In this document: positions 6,664-14,626 of the stretch, in pieces
Numbering within the stretch: position 1 is the stretch's first letter
Layout of the letters: every line of letters begins with the position of its first letter
Source of the DNA: RGIG5579 sp045655865
GTDB lineage: Bacteria; Bacillota; Clostridia; Oscillospirales; SIG627
Reading direction: 5' to 3'
Assembly (NCBI GenBank): GCA_045655865.1
Contig: JAZOQB010000059.1
Coordinates: 1 to 24,303, forward strand
DNA: 24,303 nt
The notes under the pieces: generated by a model
The model's database searches: none
The model's input: only the letters and a program-made list of their open reading frames with translations
Told to the model about the DNA's origin: nothing
Position numbers and translations under genes: made by a program

Positions 6664-7656
6664 ATGAAACGGTTTCTTGTTTTGTTGTTTGTTTTTTTGT
6701 TATCGCTTAGCCTGGTCGCTTGCGGGAACACCGCGGAAAAAGGGGAGGCGGAAGCGATTACCATCGTGCTGGACTGGGCTCCCAATACCAATCACACCGG
6801 GATCTTTGTAGCGCAAGCTAAGGGCTATTTTGAACAAGCCGGTCTGAAGGTGAAAGTGGTTCAGCCTCCGGAAGATGGCGCTGAGACCCTGGTGGCCTCC
6901 GGCAAAGCCCAGTTTGGAGTGTCTTTTCAGGATTCGCTTGCCCCTGCCTTTGCAGGAGAATCTCCTCTGCCGGTAACAGCCGTTGCGGCTGTGATCCAGC
7001 ACAACACCTCCGGGATCGTTTCCCGAGCCGGAGAAGGAATGGACACGCCCAAGGGTCTGGAAGGAAAACGGTATGCCACCTGGGATCTGGATGTGGAGAA
7101 GGCTACCATTCGTGACGTGATGGCTTCTGACGGCGGCAATTTCGATCTGGTTCAGCTGATCCCCTCTACCGTTACCGATGAAGTGTCTGCTCTGCAGTCC
7201 AAGTCCGTGGACGCCATTTGGATCTACTACGGCTGGGCAGGCGTTGCCTGCGAGGTGGCAGGACTGGAGACGGATTACTTTGAATTTGCAGATATCGATC
7301 CCGTATTTGATTATTATACCCCTGTGATCATCGGAAACGATGCCTGGCTGAAGGAAAATCCGGAAAAGGCCAAGGCTCTTGTGGCAGCACTTTCCAAGGG
7401 CTATACCTATGCCGCCCAGAATCCCCGGGAGGCGGCGGACATTCTCATGGCGGCCGCCCCTGAACTAAAATCCAACGCCGAGCTGGTTTATGCAAGCCAG
7501 GAATACCTTGCCAAAGAGTATATTGCCGATGCCGCCCGTTGGGGAGAATTCGACGCGGAACGTTGGAGTGCGTTCTTTCACTGGCTAAACAACAATCATT
7601 TGTTGGAAAAGCCGATCGATCCTAACTACGGTTTTACCAACGAGTATCTGCCTTGA
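6664..7656 (+). CDS. thiY: Lipoprotein pyrimidine/thiamine-precursor binding protein (NMT1/THI5-like)
   Basis: A 330-residue extracellular substrate-binding lipoprotein. Residues 1-19 form a signal peptide ending in the lipobox LVAC, with Cys20 as the lipidation site. The mature protein begins with the hallmark ITIVLDWAPNTNHTGIFVAQ of the NMT1/THI5-like family, the same fold as the yeast pyrimidine synthase and bacterial ThiY. Further on, IWIYYGWAG and an aromatic-rich FDYYTPVIIGND occur in the ligand-binding half. A TAGGAGAAAAATC site precedes the ATG, ten bases after thiX. With ThiX and ThiZ it makes a complete ABC importer. The THI5-type ligand pocket and riboswitch control make a thiamine pyrimidine the likely substrate. 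Confidence 0.9.
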   Translation: MKRFLVLLFVFLLSLSLVACGNTAEKGEAEAITIVLDWAPNTNHTGIFVAQAKGYFEQAGLKVKVVQPPEDGAETLVASGKAQFGVSFQDSLAPAFAGESPLPVTAVAAVIQHNTSGIVSRAGEGMDTPKGLEGKRYATWDLDVEKATIRDVMASDGGNFDLVQLIPSTVTDEVSALQSKSVDAIWIYYGWAGVACEVAGLETDYFEFADIDPVFDYYTPVIIGNDAWLKENPEKAKALVAALSKGYTYAAQNPREAADILMAAAPELKSNAELVYASQEYLAKEYIADAARWGEFDAERWSAFFHWLNNNHLLEKPIDPNYGFTNEYLP

Positions 7657-7660
7657 TCGT

Positions 7661-8395
7661 ATGAAAAAATTAGAAGTAAAAAACGTAAGCAAAAGCTTTG
7701 ACGGAAAATCGGTTCTCAAAGACGTTTCTCTAGAACTTAAAAAGGGTGAATTGGTGTGTCTGCTTGGTGTCAGCGGCGGCGGTAAAACGACCCTGTTTAA
7801 TGTAATCTCCGGACTGCTTTCACCCGACCGGGGACAGGTGCTGCTCAACGGGAAGGACGTTACCGGCAAGCCCGGACAGATCAGCTATATGCTGCAGAAA
7901 GACCTGTTGCTGCCATATCGGACCATAGAAGACAACGTGGCCTTACCCTTGCGCTTGAAGGGCGTGAAAAAGTCCGAAGCAAGAAAACAGGTTTCTCCCA
8001 TGTTCGCCCAATTCGGCCTGGAAGGAACACAGAAGAAATATCCCGCCCAGCTTTCCGGCGGCATGCGTCAGCGGGCCGCCCTCTTGCGCACCTATATGTT
8101 TTCTCAGGACGTGGCTCTTTTGGATGAACCGTTCTCCGCTCTGGATACCCTGACCAAAAGCGGGATCCACAAATGGTATCTGAAAGTGATGGAGCAGATC
8201 CAACTATCCACCTTATTTATTACCCACGATATCGATGAGGCCATTGTGCTTTCGGATCGGATCTATTTGCTGTCCTCCTCTCCCGGTGAGATCAGAGGAG
8301 AAATTGTCATCAAAGAACCCAAACCCCGTGGGGAGGATTTCAATCTGTCTCCAGAGTTTCTGGAATACAAGCGCAAGATCCTTTCCATGCTTTGA
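7661..8395 (+). CDS. thiZ: ABC transporter ATP-binding protein of the thiamine-precursor importer
   Basis: A 244-residue nucleotide-binding subunit that powers ThiXY. It has Walker A GVSGGGKTT at 36-44, a Q-loop near MLQKD at 77-81, signature LSGGM at 131-135, Walker B VALLDEP at 151-157, a D-loop SALD, and the switch histidine 189 in ITHDIDEA. All catalytic elements are intact. It starts four bases after the thiY stop. The preceding bases (CTGCCTTGATCGT) contain no purine-rich ribosome site, so translation probably depends on ribosomes finishing thiY. It is the last gene of the operon and is followed by a strong terminator. Confidence 0.92.
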   Translation: MKKLEVKNVSKSFDGKSVLKDVSLELKKGELVCLLGVSGGGKTTLFNVISGLLSPDRGQVLLNGKDVTGKPGQISYMLQKDLLLPYRTIEDNVALPLRLKGVKKSEARKQVSPMFAQFGLEGTQKKYPAQLSGGMRQRAALLRTYMFSQDVALLDEPFSALDTLTKSGIHKWYLKVMEQIQLSTLFITHDIDEAIVLSDRIYLLSSSPGEIRGEIVIKEPKPRGEDFNLSPEFLEYKRKILSML

Positions 8396-8464
8396 TGACC
8401 CCCTTTTTGCTTGGCGTTGTCTTTCCTGAGGAAATACAGAATGCCGATTTCAAAGCCCGGAACT

Positions 8465-8498
8465 AAAAAAAAGCAGAGCCATTTGGCTCTGCTTTTTT
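8465..8498. terminator. Strong bidirectional terminator
   Basis: GCAGAGCC (8473-8480) and GGCTCTGC (8485-8492) form a perfect 8-bp GC-rich stem with an ATTT loop. It is flanked by an A run upstream and TTTTTT downstream, so it works in both directions between the convergent thiZ and sugar-transferase genes. Confidence 0.95.
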
Positions 8499-8508
8499 AT
8501 GATCCTTT

Positions 8509-9948
8509 TTATGACTCTTTTTCCGATTCCTTCGCCTCTTTTTGGTTATCCTGCATTTGGGAGAGGAGGTCTTCCTTCTTCTTTTCGTTTTCTTTGGCAA
8601 TATCCATTCCCTCTGTGCTCTCGCGGCTAAACATGATCTTGATGGTCATGATGATAAGCTTCAAGTCCAGCTGAAGGGAATAGTTTTCAATATACATCAG
8701 GTCCAAACGCAATTTGTCATAAGGGGTGGTGTTGTACTTGCCGTAGATCTGGGCATAGCCGGTCAGACCGCCTTTTACCTTCATGCGAAAGGCAAACTCC
8801 GGCATTTCCTGACAGAATTCTTCCACGAACACCCGGCGCTCCGGGCGAGGACCCACAATGCTCATATCTCCTTTGAGGATGTTAAAAAACTGAGGGATCT
8901 CATCCAGACGGGTGGCCCGGACCAGTTTTCCCACCTTGGTGATGCGGGGGTCGTTTTCCCCTGCCGCCAAAACGGCACCGGTGAGGTTTTCTGCATCGGG
9001 AACCATGCTGCGGAATTTTAAGATCTCAAATTCCCGCTGGTTTAAGGTCATGCGCTTTTGTTTGTAAAAAACGGGACCGCCGTCTTCCAATTTGATGGCC
9101 AGTGCCACGATCAAAAGAAGGGGAGAGAAGAGAATTAAAATCAAGGCGCTCAATAGGATGTCCATGGCGCGTTTAAAACACTTTTGGGGCAGGGAAAGAC
9201 CGCTTTTGTTGATGCAAATCAAAGGAGTATCAAACAAATTGATGCTCTTTCCTCCCCGCATGAGAATGTCGGAGATCTTGGGAACCGCATAAATGCGAAT
9301 GTTTTTCTGATAGCAGAATTTTAAAATATCGTTTCGGATCTGGGGAGGAAGATCGTTCAGGATGACCGCATCGTAAAGGGGGATTTCCCGGCAGATCTTT
9401 TCAAACCCTTCTTCTACGGAGATGAGTTTTTTGATGTTATACTTGTCCTTGCGCGCATCCATTTTGATCTTGATGCCCACCGCATTGTCTGTTCCGTAAA
9501 CCAGGAGCATTTCGTGGGGAGCGTATAGCCGGTGAAAGATCCAGGAAAATATCAGCACCAGAGCCACCGCCACAACCACGTCCAGAACAAAGAGCAAAAG
9601 GATCGGGCCGGGGGAGATCATTCCGTTGGCGATCAGGCAAAGCTGAAAATAGGTGATGAAGTTGATAATGAATAGGGAGATCACTTGGCCAAGTGCTACG
9701 TCCAAAGCTTTTCTCTGGTCAAACAGAAAACCGTCCAAATTGGAAAAGACCAGAGCAATGAGAAGGGCGTATACCCCGGCAAGTACGTATTTTCCGTTAA
9801 AAAAATAGGCAGGAAAAAGTCCTTCTTCGTAATATCCATGGCGCCAGACTACGTAGTAGAGAACGCTCAACAGAAGCACTTCGATCAAACATTCGATCCC
9901 TTTCAGGAGACCTCTGGCCTCCTGGCGGGAGGATGGTTTTTTCTTCAA
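8509..9948 (-). CDS. Polyprenyl-phosphate sugar-1-phosphate transferase (WbaP/EpsL-like initiating enzyme)
   Basis: A 479-residue integral membrane enzyme. The N-terminal third holds about four or five membrane spans, then a soluble nucleotide-fold-like region (LLVYGTDNAVGIK at 148-160). The C-terminal bacterial sugar transferase domain begins near the hydrophobic hairpin at about 258 and carries DGGPVFYKQKRM (289-300), EILKFRSM (308-315) and LDEIPQFFNILKGDMSIVGP (348-367). It would transfer a hexose-1-phosphate from a UDP-sugar to undecaprenyl phosphate, the first step of a surface polysaccharide. The tail is unusually charged (EKKKEDLLSQ). The start codon is TTG at 9948, directly preceded in frame by a TGA stop, with AAGGA about 11 bases upstream. 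It is a lone gene with its own promoter; its glycan genes are not adjacent. Confidence 0.92.
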   Translation of the reverse strand: MKKKPSSRQEARGLLKGIECLIEVLLLSVLYYVVWRHGYYEEGLFPAYFFNGKYVLAGVYALLIALVFSNLDGFLFDQRKALDVALGQVISLFIINFITYFQLCLIANGMISPGPILLLFVLDVVVAVALVLIFSWIFHRLYAPHEMLLVYGTDNAVGIKIKMDARKDKYNIKKLISVEEGFEKICREIPLYDAVILNDLPPQIRNDILKFCYQKNIRIYAVPKISDILMRGGKSINLFDTPLICINKSGLSLPQKCFKRAMDILLSALILILFSPLLLIVALAIKLEDGGPVFYKQKRMTLNQREFEILKFRSMVPDAENLTGAVLAAGENDPRITKVGKLVRATRLDEIPQFFNILKGDMSIVGPRPERRVFVEEFCQEMPEFAFRMKVKGGLTGYAQIYGKYNTTPYDKLRLDLMYIENYSLQLDLKLIIMTIKIMFSRESTEGMDIAKENEKKKEDLLSQMQDNQKEAKESEKES

Positions 9949-10005
9949 TCAATTCACCGTCCTTGGGTTTTGTTTTTCCTTGAAAGAAAAATATCGTTTT
10001 GAAAA

Positions 10006-10024
10006 GCGTTTTTTCAAAAAACGC
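10006..10024 (-). other. Hairpin in the leader of the sugar-transferase gene
   Basis: GCGTTTTTT and AAAAAACGC form a perfect 9-bp palindromic stem about one base apart. On the minus-strand transcript it lies between the promoter (10066-10094) and the TTG start and is followed by TTTT. It could be a weak attenuator or simply an mRNA 5' structure. Confidence 0.3.
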
Positions 10025-10065
10025 AGAAATAACTGGCTAATCTGTCAAGTTTTTCCTTGTCTATC

Positions 10066-10094
10066 ACTATAGCAAAAATGACCGAAAAAGTCAA
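10066..10094 (-). promoter_or_regulatory. Sigma-A promoter for the sugar-transferase gene
   Basis: On the minus strand, TTGACT (10094-10089), a 17-base spacer and TATAGT (10071-10066) differ from consensus at one base each. The leader to the TTG start is about 110 bases. Confidence 0.8.
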
Positions 10095-10216
10095 CTATTT
10101 TCCGCTAAAGCACAATTTCCTTGCCCCGTTTTCCTTTTGGACTTCTCGTTTTCCTGTCGATTTATAAATTTATGGTGAAAAGTTTTGAAAATCGGCGAAA
10201 TATGCGAATTTTCTGC

Positions 10217-10245
10217 TTGACAAACCAGGCCGTCAGAAATATAAT
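10217..10245 (+). promoter_or_regulatory. Perfect consensus promoter for glnN
   Basis: TTGACA (10217-10222), a 17-base spacer and TATAAT (10240-10245) match consensus at every position. It leaves a leader of about 155 bases before glnN that contains an attenuator-like structure. The stretch 10095-10216 between the two divergent promoters is AT-rich and shows no other clear feature. Confidence 0.9.
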
Positions 10246-10259
10246 AAGAAGGTAAAGGC

Positions 10260-10341
10260 AAGGCGTCTTTGCGGATCGTTCCAAAGAGAGCCTTTTTGTG
10301 CAAAACATGATTCGTAAGTAGATAAGGTAGGGGCGTCTTTC
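10260..10341 (+). promoter_or_regulatory. glnN leader with alternative pairing arms (putative attenuator)
   Basis: Arm A (10260-10271, AAGGCGTCTTTG) pairs with arm B (10282-10294, CAAAGAGAGCCTT), leaving a 1x2 internal loop. The core of arm A, GGCGTCTTT, is repeated at 10332-10340, where it is the 5' side of the terminator. Arm B can therefore pair with either copy: with the first copy the terminator is free to form, with the second copy it is blocked. This is the logic of a transcription attenuator. The signal is unknown; I do not see the two hexaloops of an ANTAR target or a recognisable glutamine riboswitch. Confidence 0.5.
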
Positions 10342-10374
10342 ATGGGAGTACCATAAGAGACGTCTTTTTCTTTT
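10330..10374 (+). terminator. Leader terminator upstream of glnN
   Basis: The arm from 10330 to 10345 (ending CTTTCATGG) pairs with 10351-10366 (starting CCATAAGAG) over 16 positions with one C-A mismatch and a few wobbles. The loop is five bases, and TTTTTCTTTT follows. It lies between the promoter and glnN, so it must be read through or prevented for glnN to be expressed. Confidence 0.75.
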
Positions 10375-10408
10375 CCGGCTAAAAAACAGAGATGTAGGAG
10401 AAATTGCC

Positions 10409-12505
10409 ATGGGAACCGTATCAGAGTATTTCGGATGTCTGGTTTTTGATGACAGGGTCATGAAAACGGTTTTGTCCGCTGAGGTGTACCAATCCTTAAA
10501 GAAGACCATCGATGAAGAAGAAAAACTGGATTTGGGGATCGCCAATGCGGTAGCTGCCGCTATGAAAGATTGGGCCATTGCCAACGGCGCCACTCACTAT
10601 ACCCACTGGTTCCAGCCGCTGACGGGGATCACCGCGGAAAAGCACGATAGCTTTATCACCCCTTCTCCCGATGGCGGGGTTATCATGGAATTTTCCGGAA
10701 AAGAGCTGATCAAGGGTGAGCCGGACGCCTCCTCTTTCCCATCCGGCGGACTTCGCGCCACCTTTGAGGCCAGAGGGTATACCGCCTGGGATCCTTCTTC
10801 GTATGCATTTATTAAGGGAAGCACCCTTTGCATTCCCACGGCGTTCTGCTCCTACGGGGGACACGCCCTGGATAAGAAGACCCCTCTTCTTCGTTCCATG
10901 CAGGCCGTCAACAAGCAAGCCCTAAGGATTCTTCGCCTTTTTGGAAATGATACCGTGAAATGCGTTCACACCTTTGTGGGTGCGGAACAGGAATATTTTT
11001 TGGTAGATAGCGAAATGTACCAAAAGCGTCGGGATCTTCGCTTTGCCGGCAGGACCCTTTTTGGTGCCAAGCCCCCCAAGGGCCAGGAGATGGACGACCA
11101 TTACTTTGGAGTCATCAAGCCTCGGGTAGCAGCTTACATGGCGGAGCTGAACGAAGAACTTTGGAAACTGGGTGTTTTGGCAAAGACCGAGCACAATGAA
11201 GTGGCTCCTGCACAGCATGAATTGGCCCCCATTTATACCACTGCCAACATTGCTACCGACCACAACCAGCTCACCATGGAGATCATGCAGACGGTAGCGG
11301 CTCGGCACGGTCTTGTGTGCCTGCTTCATGAAAAACCCTTTGCCGGAGTCAACGGAAGCGGCAAGCACAACAACTGGTCTATGGCCACTGACGAAGGAGT
11401 CAATCTTCTGTCGCCCGGCGAGACCCCTTACGAGAATGCGCAGTTCCTTCTGTTTTTGTGTGCTGTCATTAAAGCGGTGGACGATTATCAGGATTTGCTT
11501 CGTATTTCCGTCTCTTCCGCCGGGAACGATCACCGGCTGGGTGCCAATGAAGCACCGCCCGCTGTGGTTTCCATTTTCCTGGGTGATGAATTGACCGCCG
11601 TTTTGGAAGCCATTGAGACCGGCACGCCCTACGCCGGAACCGAGCGCACCAAATTAAAGCTTGGCGTAAACGTCCTTCCCCGATTCAACCGGGATACCAC
11701 AGATCGGAACCGAACCTCTCCTTTTGCTTTCACCAACAATAAATTTGAGTTCCGTATGCTGGGCTCTTCCGATAGCATTGCCTGTGCAAATATTATGCTC
11801 AATACTGCCGTGGCAGAGTCTTTGAAGATCTACGCTGACCGTTTGGAGGGAGTAACGGACTTTGAGACTGCTCTCCACGAAATGATCCGGAAGACCATTC
11901 AGGATCACAAGAGGATCATTTTCAACGGCAACGGTTATGACGACGCCTGGATCCGGGAAGCCACGGAAAACAGAGGACTGGTTCAATATCGCACGACCCC
12001 GGATGCCATCCCTCATCTTTTGGATGAAAAGAACGTGAAAATGCTCACTTCTCATCAGGTCTACTCCGAGGCAGAACTCAAGGCGCGGTGTGAGATCCTG
12101 CTGGAGAACTATTGCAAGACCGTCATCATCGAGGCTGGCACCATGGTGGATATGGCCCGAACCCAGATTGCCCCGGCGATAGGGGAGTACGCTGCGGATT
12201 TGGCTCGCGCCGCCGTGGCCAAGAAGAATCTTGTTGCTAATATTCCCTGTGAGTATGAGACGGAGCTTGTAAAAAAGCTTTCCTCTTTGACCGATACCAT
12301 CACAAAGCAGATAGAAGATCTGGAGAAAGCGCTTTTGGATTTGCGCAAGATGGAGAACATCCAGTCCCAGGCCTGCACCATTCGGGATACCGTTTTGGTC
12401 CGCATGGGACAGTTGAGAGCCTCTTGCGACAAGGCGGAGACTTTGACGGCCCAGAAGTATTGGCCGTTCCCCACCTACGCAGATCTGCTTTTCGGAGTTA
12501 AATAA
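10409..12505 (+). CDS. glnN: Type III glutamine synthetase
   Basis: ATP-dependent synthesis of glutamine from glutamate and ammonium. The 698-residue length and start (SEYFGCLVFDDRVM) are those of the large GSIII class rather than the 440-470-residue GlnA. Visible active-site blocks are GAEQEYFLVD at 191-200 (metal-binding glutamates), EHNEVAPAQHE at 261-271, NGSGKHNNWS at 315-324 (ATP/glutamate binding) and, later, NRTSPFAFTNNKFEFR. The C-terminal part is helical and charged, as usual for GSIII dodecamers. AGGAG lies eight bases before ATG 10409. The gene stands behind a perfect promoter and an attenuator-like leader. It is followed by purine genes that consume aspartate, and glutamine also feeds purine synthesis, so the neighbourhood is metabolically sensible. 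Confidence 0.96.
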   Translation: MGTVSEYFGCLVFDDRVMKTVLSAEVYQSLKKTIDEEEKLDLGIANAVAAAMKDWAIANGATHYTHWFQPLTGITAEKHDSFITPSPDGGVIMEFSGKELIKGEPDASSFPSGGLRATFEARGYTAWDPSSYAFIKGSTLCIPTAFCSYGGHALDKKTPLLRSMQAVNKQALRILRLFGNDTVKCVHTFVGAEQEYFLVDSEMYQKRRDLRFAGRTLFGAKPPKGQEMDDHYFGVIKPRVAAYMAELNEELWKLGVLAKTEHNEVAPAQHELAPIYTTANIATDHNQLTMEIMQTVAARHGLVCLLHEKPFAGVNGSGKHNNWSMATDEGVNLLSPGETPYENAQFLLFLCAVIKAVDDYQDLLRISVSSAGNDHRLGANEAPPAVVSIFLGDELTAVLEAIETGTPYAGTERTKLKLGVNVLPRFNRDTTDRNRTSPFAFTNNKFEFRMLGSSDSIACANIMLNTAVAESLKIYADRLEGVTDFETALHEMIRKTIQDHKRIIFNGNGYDDAWIREATENRGLVQYRTTPDAIPHLLDEKNVKMLTSHQVYSEAELKARCEILLENYCKTVIIEAGTMVDMARTQIAPAIGEYAADLARAAVAKKNLVANIPCEYETELVKKLSSLTDTITKQIEDLEKALLDLRKMENIQSQACTIRDTVLVRMGQLRASCDKAETLTAQKYWPFPTYADLLFGVK

Positions 12506-12521
12506 TGCATTTTTTACCGAT

Positions 12522-12552
12522 GCCGACGGAGGAGACGTCCTCCGCCGGTTTT
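12522..12552 (+). terminator. Strong hairpin after glnN, probable terminator
   Basis: CGGAGGA (12527-12533) and TCCTCCG (12538-12544) form a perfect stem with a GACG loop. After one A-C mismatch the pairing continues for four pairs, then TTTT follows. The T run is short, so it may be a leaky terminator allowing glnN transcripts to reach purC. No convincing separate promoter for purC is visible in 12553-12600. Confidence 0.55.
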
Positions 12553-12608
12553 CGGCGGTTTTCGGAGAAGAAAAACATACAAAAATAATTTTTGAGAGGA
12601 TAAAGAAC

Positions 12609-13322
12609 ATGGAAAAAAAAGAGCAACTGTACGAAGGCAAAGCAAAAAAGGTATTTGCAACCAATGATCCGGAGAAGGTGATCGTTTCCTATAAGGACGA
12701 TGCTACCGCTTTCAACGGTTTGAAAAAAGGAACCATTGTAGGCAAAGGCGTTATCAACAACAAAATGAGCAATCTTCTGATGCAAAGATTGGAAAAGGAA
12801 GGGATCCCCACTCACTTTGTGGAGGAGCTCAGCGAACGGGAAACTGTGGTAAAGAAGGTTTCCATCGTTCCTTTGGAGGTTATCATCCGGAACATTGCCG
12901 CCGGTTCTTTTTCTAAACGCTACGGCGTGGAGGAAGGCGTGGTGTTTGACTCTCCCACCATTGAGTTTTCTTACAAGAATGACGATCTGGGCGATCCTCT
13001 CATTAACGATTACCATGCCCTGGCATTAAAGCTTGCTACGGCAGAAGAGATCGAGACCATCAAAAAGTATGCGTTTGGAGTCAACGAATCTCTGAAGGCC
13101 TTCTGGTCCGAGTGTGGTGTTACCTTGGTGGACTTTAAGTTGGAATTTGGAAAGGTATCCGATGGAAGCATCGTTCTGGCGGACGAGATCAGCCCAGACA
13201 CCTGCCGTCTCTGGGATGCCAAGACAGGAGAAAAATTGGATAAAGACCGTTTCCGCCGGGATATGGGCGGCGTTGAAGATGCTTACCATGAGGTGATGAA
13301 GCGTCTGACGGAACACATTTAA
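12609..13322 (+). CDS. purC: Phosphoribosylaminoimidazole-succinocarboxamide synthase (SAICAR synthetase)
   Basis: Joins aspartate to CAIR in purine synthesis using ATP. The 237-residue protein has the family's N-terminal LYEGKAKKVF at 7-16, VPLEVIIRNIAAGSF at 87-101, and the conserved DEISPDTCRLWD near residue 190-201, all intact. The length is typical of the bacterial single-domain enzyme. GAGAGGA lies eight bases upstream of the ATG. It is the first of three purine genes (purC-purA-purB) packed 13 bases apart, all on one strand, which together take CAIR and IMP towards AMP with aspartate as amino donor. Confidence 0.97.
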   Translation: MEKKEQLYEGKAKKVFATNDPEKVIVSYKDDATAFNGLKKGTIVGKGVINNKMSNLLMQRLEKEGIPTHFVEELSERETVVKKVSIVPLEVIIRNIAAGSFSKRYGVEEGVVFDSPTIEFSYKNDDLGDPLINDYHALALKLATAEEIETIKKYAFGVNESLKAFWSECGVTLVDFKLEFGKVSDGSIVLADEISPDTCRLWDAKTGEKLDKDRFRRDMGGVEDAYHEVMKRLTEHI

Positions 13323-13335
13323 CGGAGGAAAAAAC

Positions 13336-14613
13336 ATGGCGAATTGTGCAATTGTAGGAATCAACTGGGGCGACGAAGGCAAAGGGAGAATGGTCGACCT
13401 TTTAACGGAAAATTACGATGTTGTTGTCCGCTTTCAAGGCGGTGGCAACGCGGGTCATACCGTTATCAACGAGAGTGGAAAATTTGCCCTTCACCTTCTG
13501 CCATCCGGTATTTTTCGCAAAGGGGTAGTGAATATCTTGGGCAACGGCGTTGCCGTGGATCCGGAAAGCCTCTGGAAGGAAATGGAAGAGGTAATGGATC
13601 AGGGCGTGCCGCTGACTCCCGAAAATTTGAAAATCAGCGACCGCGCATCCCTTTTACTGCCTTGGCATCGGGATTTGGACGAGTTGGAGGAGATGCGTCT
13701 TGCCGATAAAAAATACGGTTCCACCAAACAGGGGATCGCACCCTTTTATTCGGATAAATATCAGAAAAAGACCGTTTTGGCAGGGGAACTGTTGCATCCG
13801 GAAAAAATGAAGGCGCACTTAGAGCACCTCATGGAGTGGAAAAACCTGACTCTGACCCGGGTCTATGGGGCAGAGGGTTACACCATGGAAAAGCTTCAAG
13901 CCTGGATGGACTCTTTTTGCCAAAAGATCCGGCCCTACATTTGCGACACGGGCGCTTTCTTGAAAGAGGCTCAAAAGGCCGGAAAAAGCATTTTGTTTGA
14001 AGCACAGCTCGGTTCCCTGAGGGATCTGGACTACGGAATTTTCCCCTATACCACTTCTTCCAATACCCTGGCTGCCTATGCCCCCATTGGCTCCGGACTT
14101 CCTTCTGCGAAGATCGATGATGTGGTGGGCGTGGTGAAGGCGTATTCTACCTGTGTGGGAGAGGGACCCTTTGTATGTGAAATGTTTGGGGAAGAAGCGG
14201 AGGCTTTGCGGGAAGCCGGCTTTGAGTACGGCGCCAAAACGGGAAGACCCAGAAGAGTAGGACCGATTGACATCGTGGCCACTCGGTATGGAGTAGAGGT
14301 CCAGGGCGCTACGGAAGTGGCTCTCACAAAGCTTGACGTATTGAGCTATTTGGACAAGATCCCCGTTTGCACCAAGTACATTTTGGACGGAAAGGAAACC
14401 GACCGCTTTCCTTTCCCCTCTGCACTTTCAGACGCCAAGCCCGTCATTGAGTATTTTAAAGGCTGGAAAACGGACATTTCTTCCGTTCGTCGCTGGGAAG
14501 ATCTGCCCAAGAGTGCCCAGGATTACGTCCTTTTCATTGAAAAGGAAATTGGATGTCCCATCACCTACGTTTCTGTCGGTCCGGAGCGGGAACGCATCAT
14601 CGTGAGAAAGTAA
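13336..14613 (+). CDS. purA: Adenylosuccinate synthetase (divergent Clostridia-type)
   Basis: GTP-dependent joining of IMP and aspartate, the first step from IMP to AMP. The 425-residue protein keeps Asp13 in NWGDEGKGR (10-18) and His41 in GGGNAGHTV (35-43), equivalent to the catalytic residues of the E. coli enzyme, plus KAYSTCVGEGPF and TKLDVL near the GTP-binding end. Several otherwise invariant loops differ: QWGDEGKGK is NWGDEGKGR, TTGRGIGPAY is STKQGIAPFY (129-138), and the EGAQG block reads EAQLG. From memory this combination occurs in a known sub-clade of clostridial PurA, so it is probably an active synthetase. GGAGG precedes the ATG, and the gene sits between purC and purB, supporting the assignment. 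Confidence 0.94.
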   Translation: MANCAIVGINWGDEGKGRMVDLLTENYDVVVRFQGGGNAGHTVINESGKFALHLLPSGIFRKGVVNILGNGVAVDPESLWKEMEEVMDQGVPLTPENLKISDRASLLLPWHRDLDELEEMRLADKKYGSTKQGIAPFYSDKYQKKTVLAGELLHPEKMKAHLEHLMEWKNLTLTRVYGAEGYTMEKLQAWMDSFCQKIRPYICDTGAFLKEAQKAGKSILFEAQLGSLRDLDYGIFPYTTSSNTLAAYAPIGSGLPSAKIDDVVGVVKAYSTCVGEGPFVCEMFGEEAEALREAGFEYGAKTGRPRRVGPIDIVATRYGVEVQGATEVALTKLDVLSYLDKIPVCTKYILDGKETDRFPFPSALSDAKPVIEYFKGWKTDISSVRRWEDLPKSAQDYVLFIEKEIGCPITYVSVGPERERIIVRK

Positions 14614-14626
14614 GGAGGAAGTGAAA

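Noticed and set aside
10260..10374. Known glutamine riboswitch or ANTAR target in the glnN leader
   Set aside because: The conserved glnA-motif bases and the two small hexaloops with fixed A and G were not found, so only a generic attenuator is claimed.
12506..12608. Purine riboswitch upstream of purC
   Set aside because: Only a GC-rich hairpin and an AT-rich spacer are present; the conserved three-way junction bases of a purine aptamer are absent.
11654..12664. Long antisense frame opposite the glnN 3' end
   Set aside because: It runs across the glnN end, the hairpin and the purC start, has no recognisable motif, and the plus-strand genes are certain.
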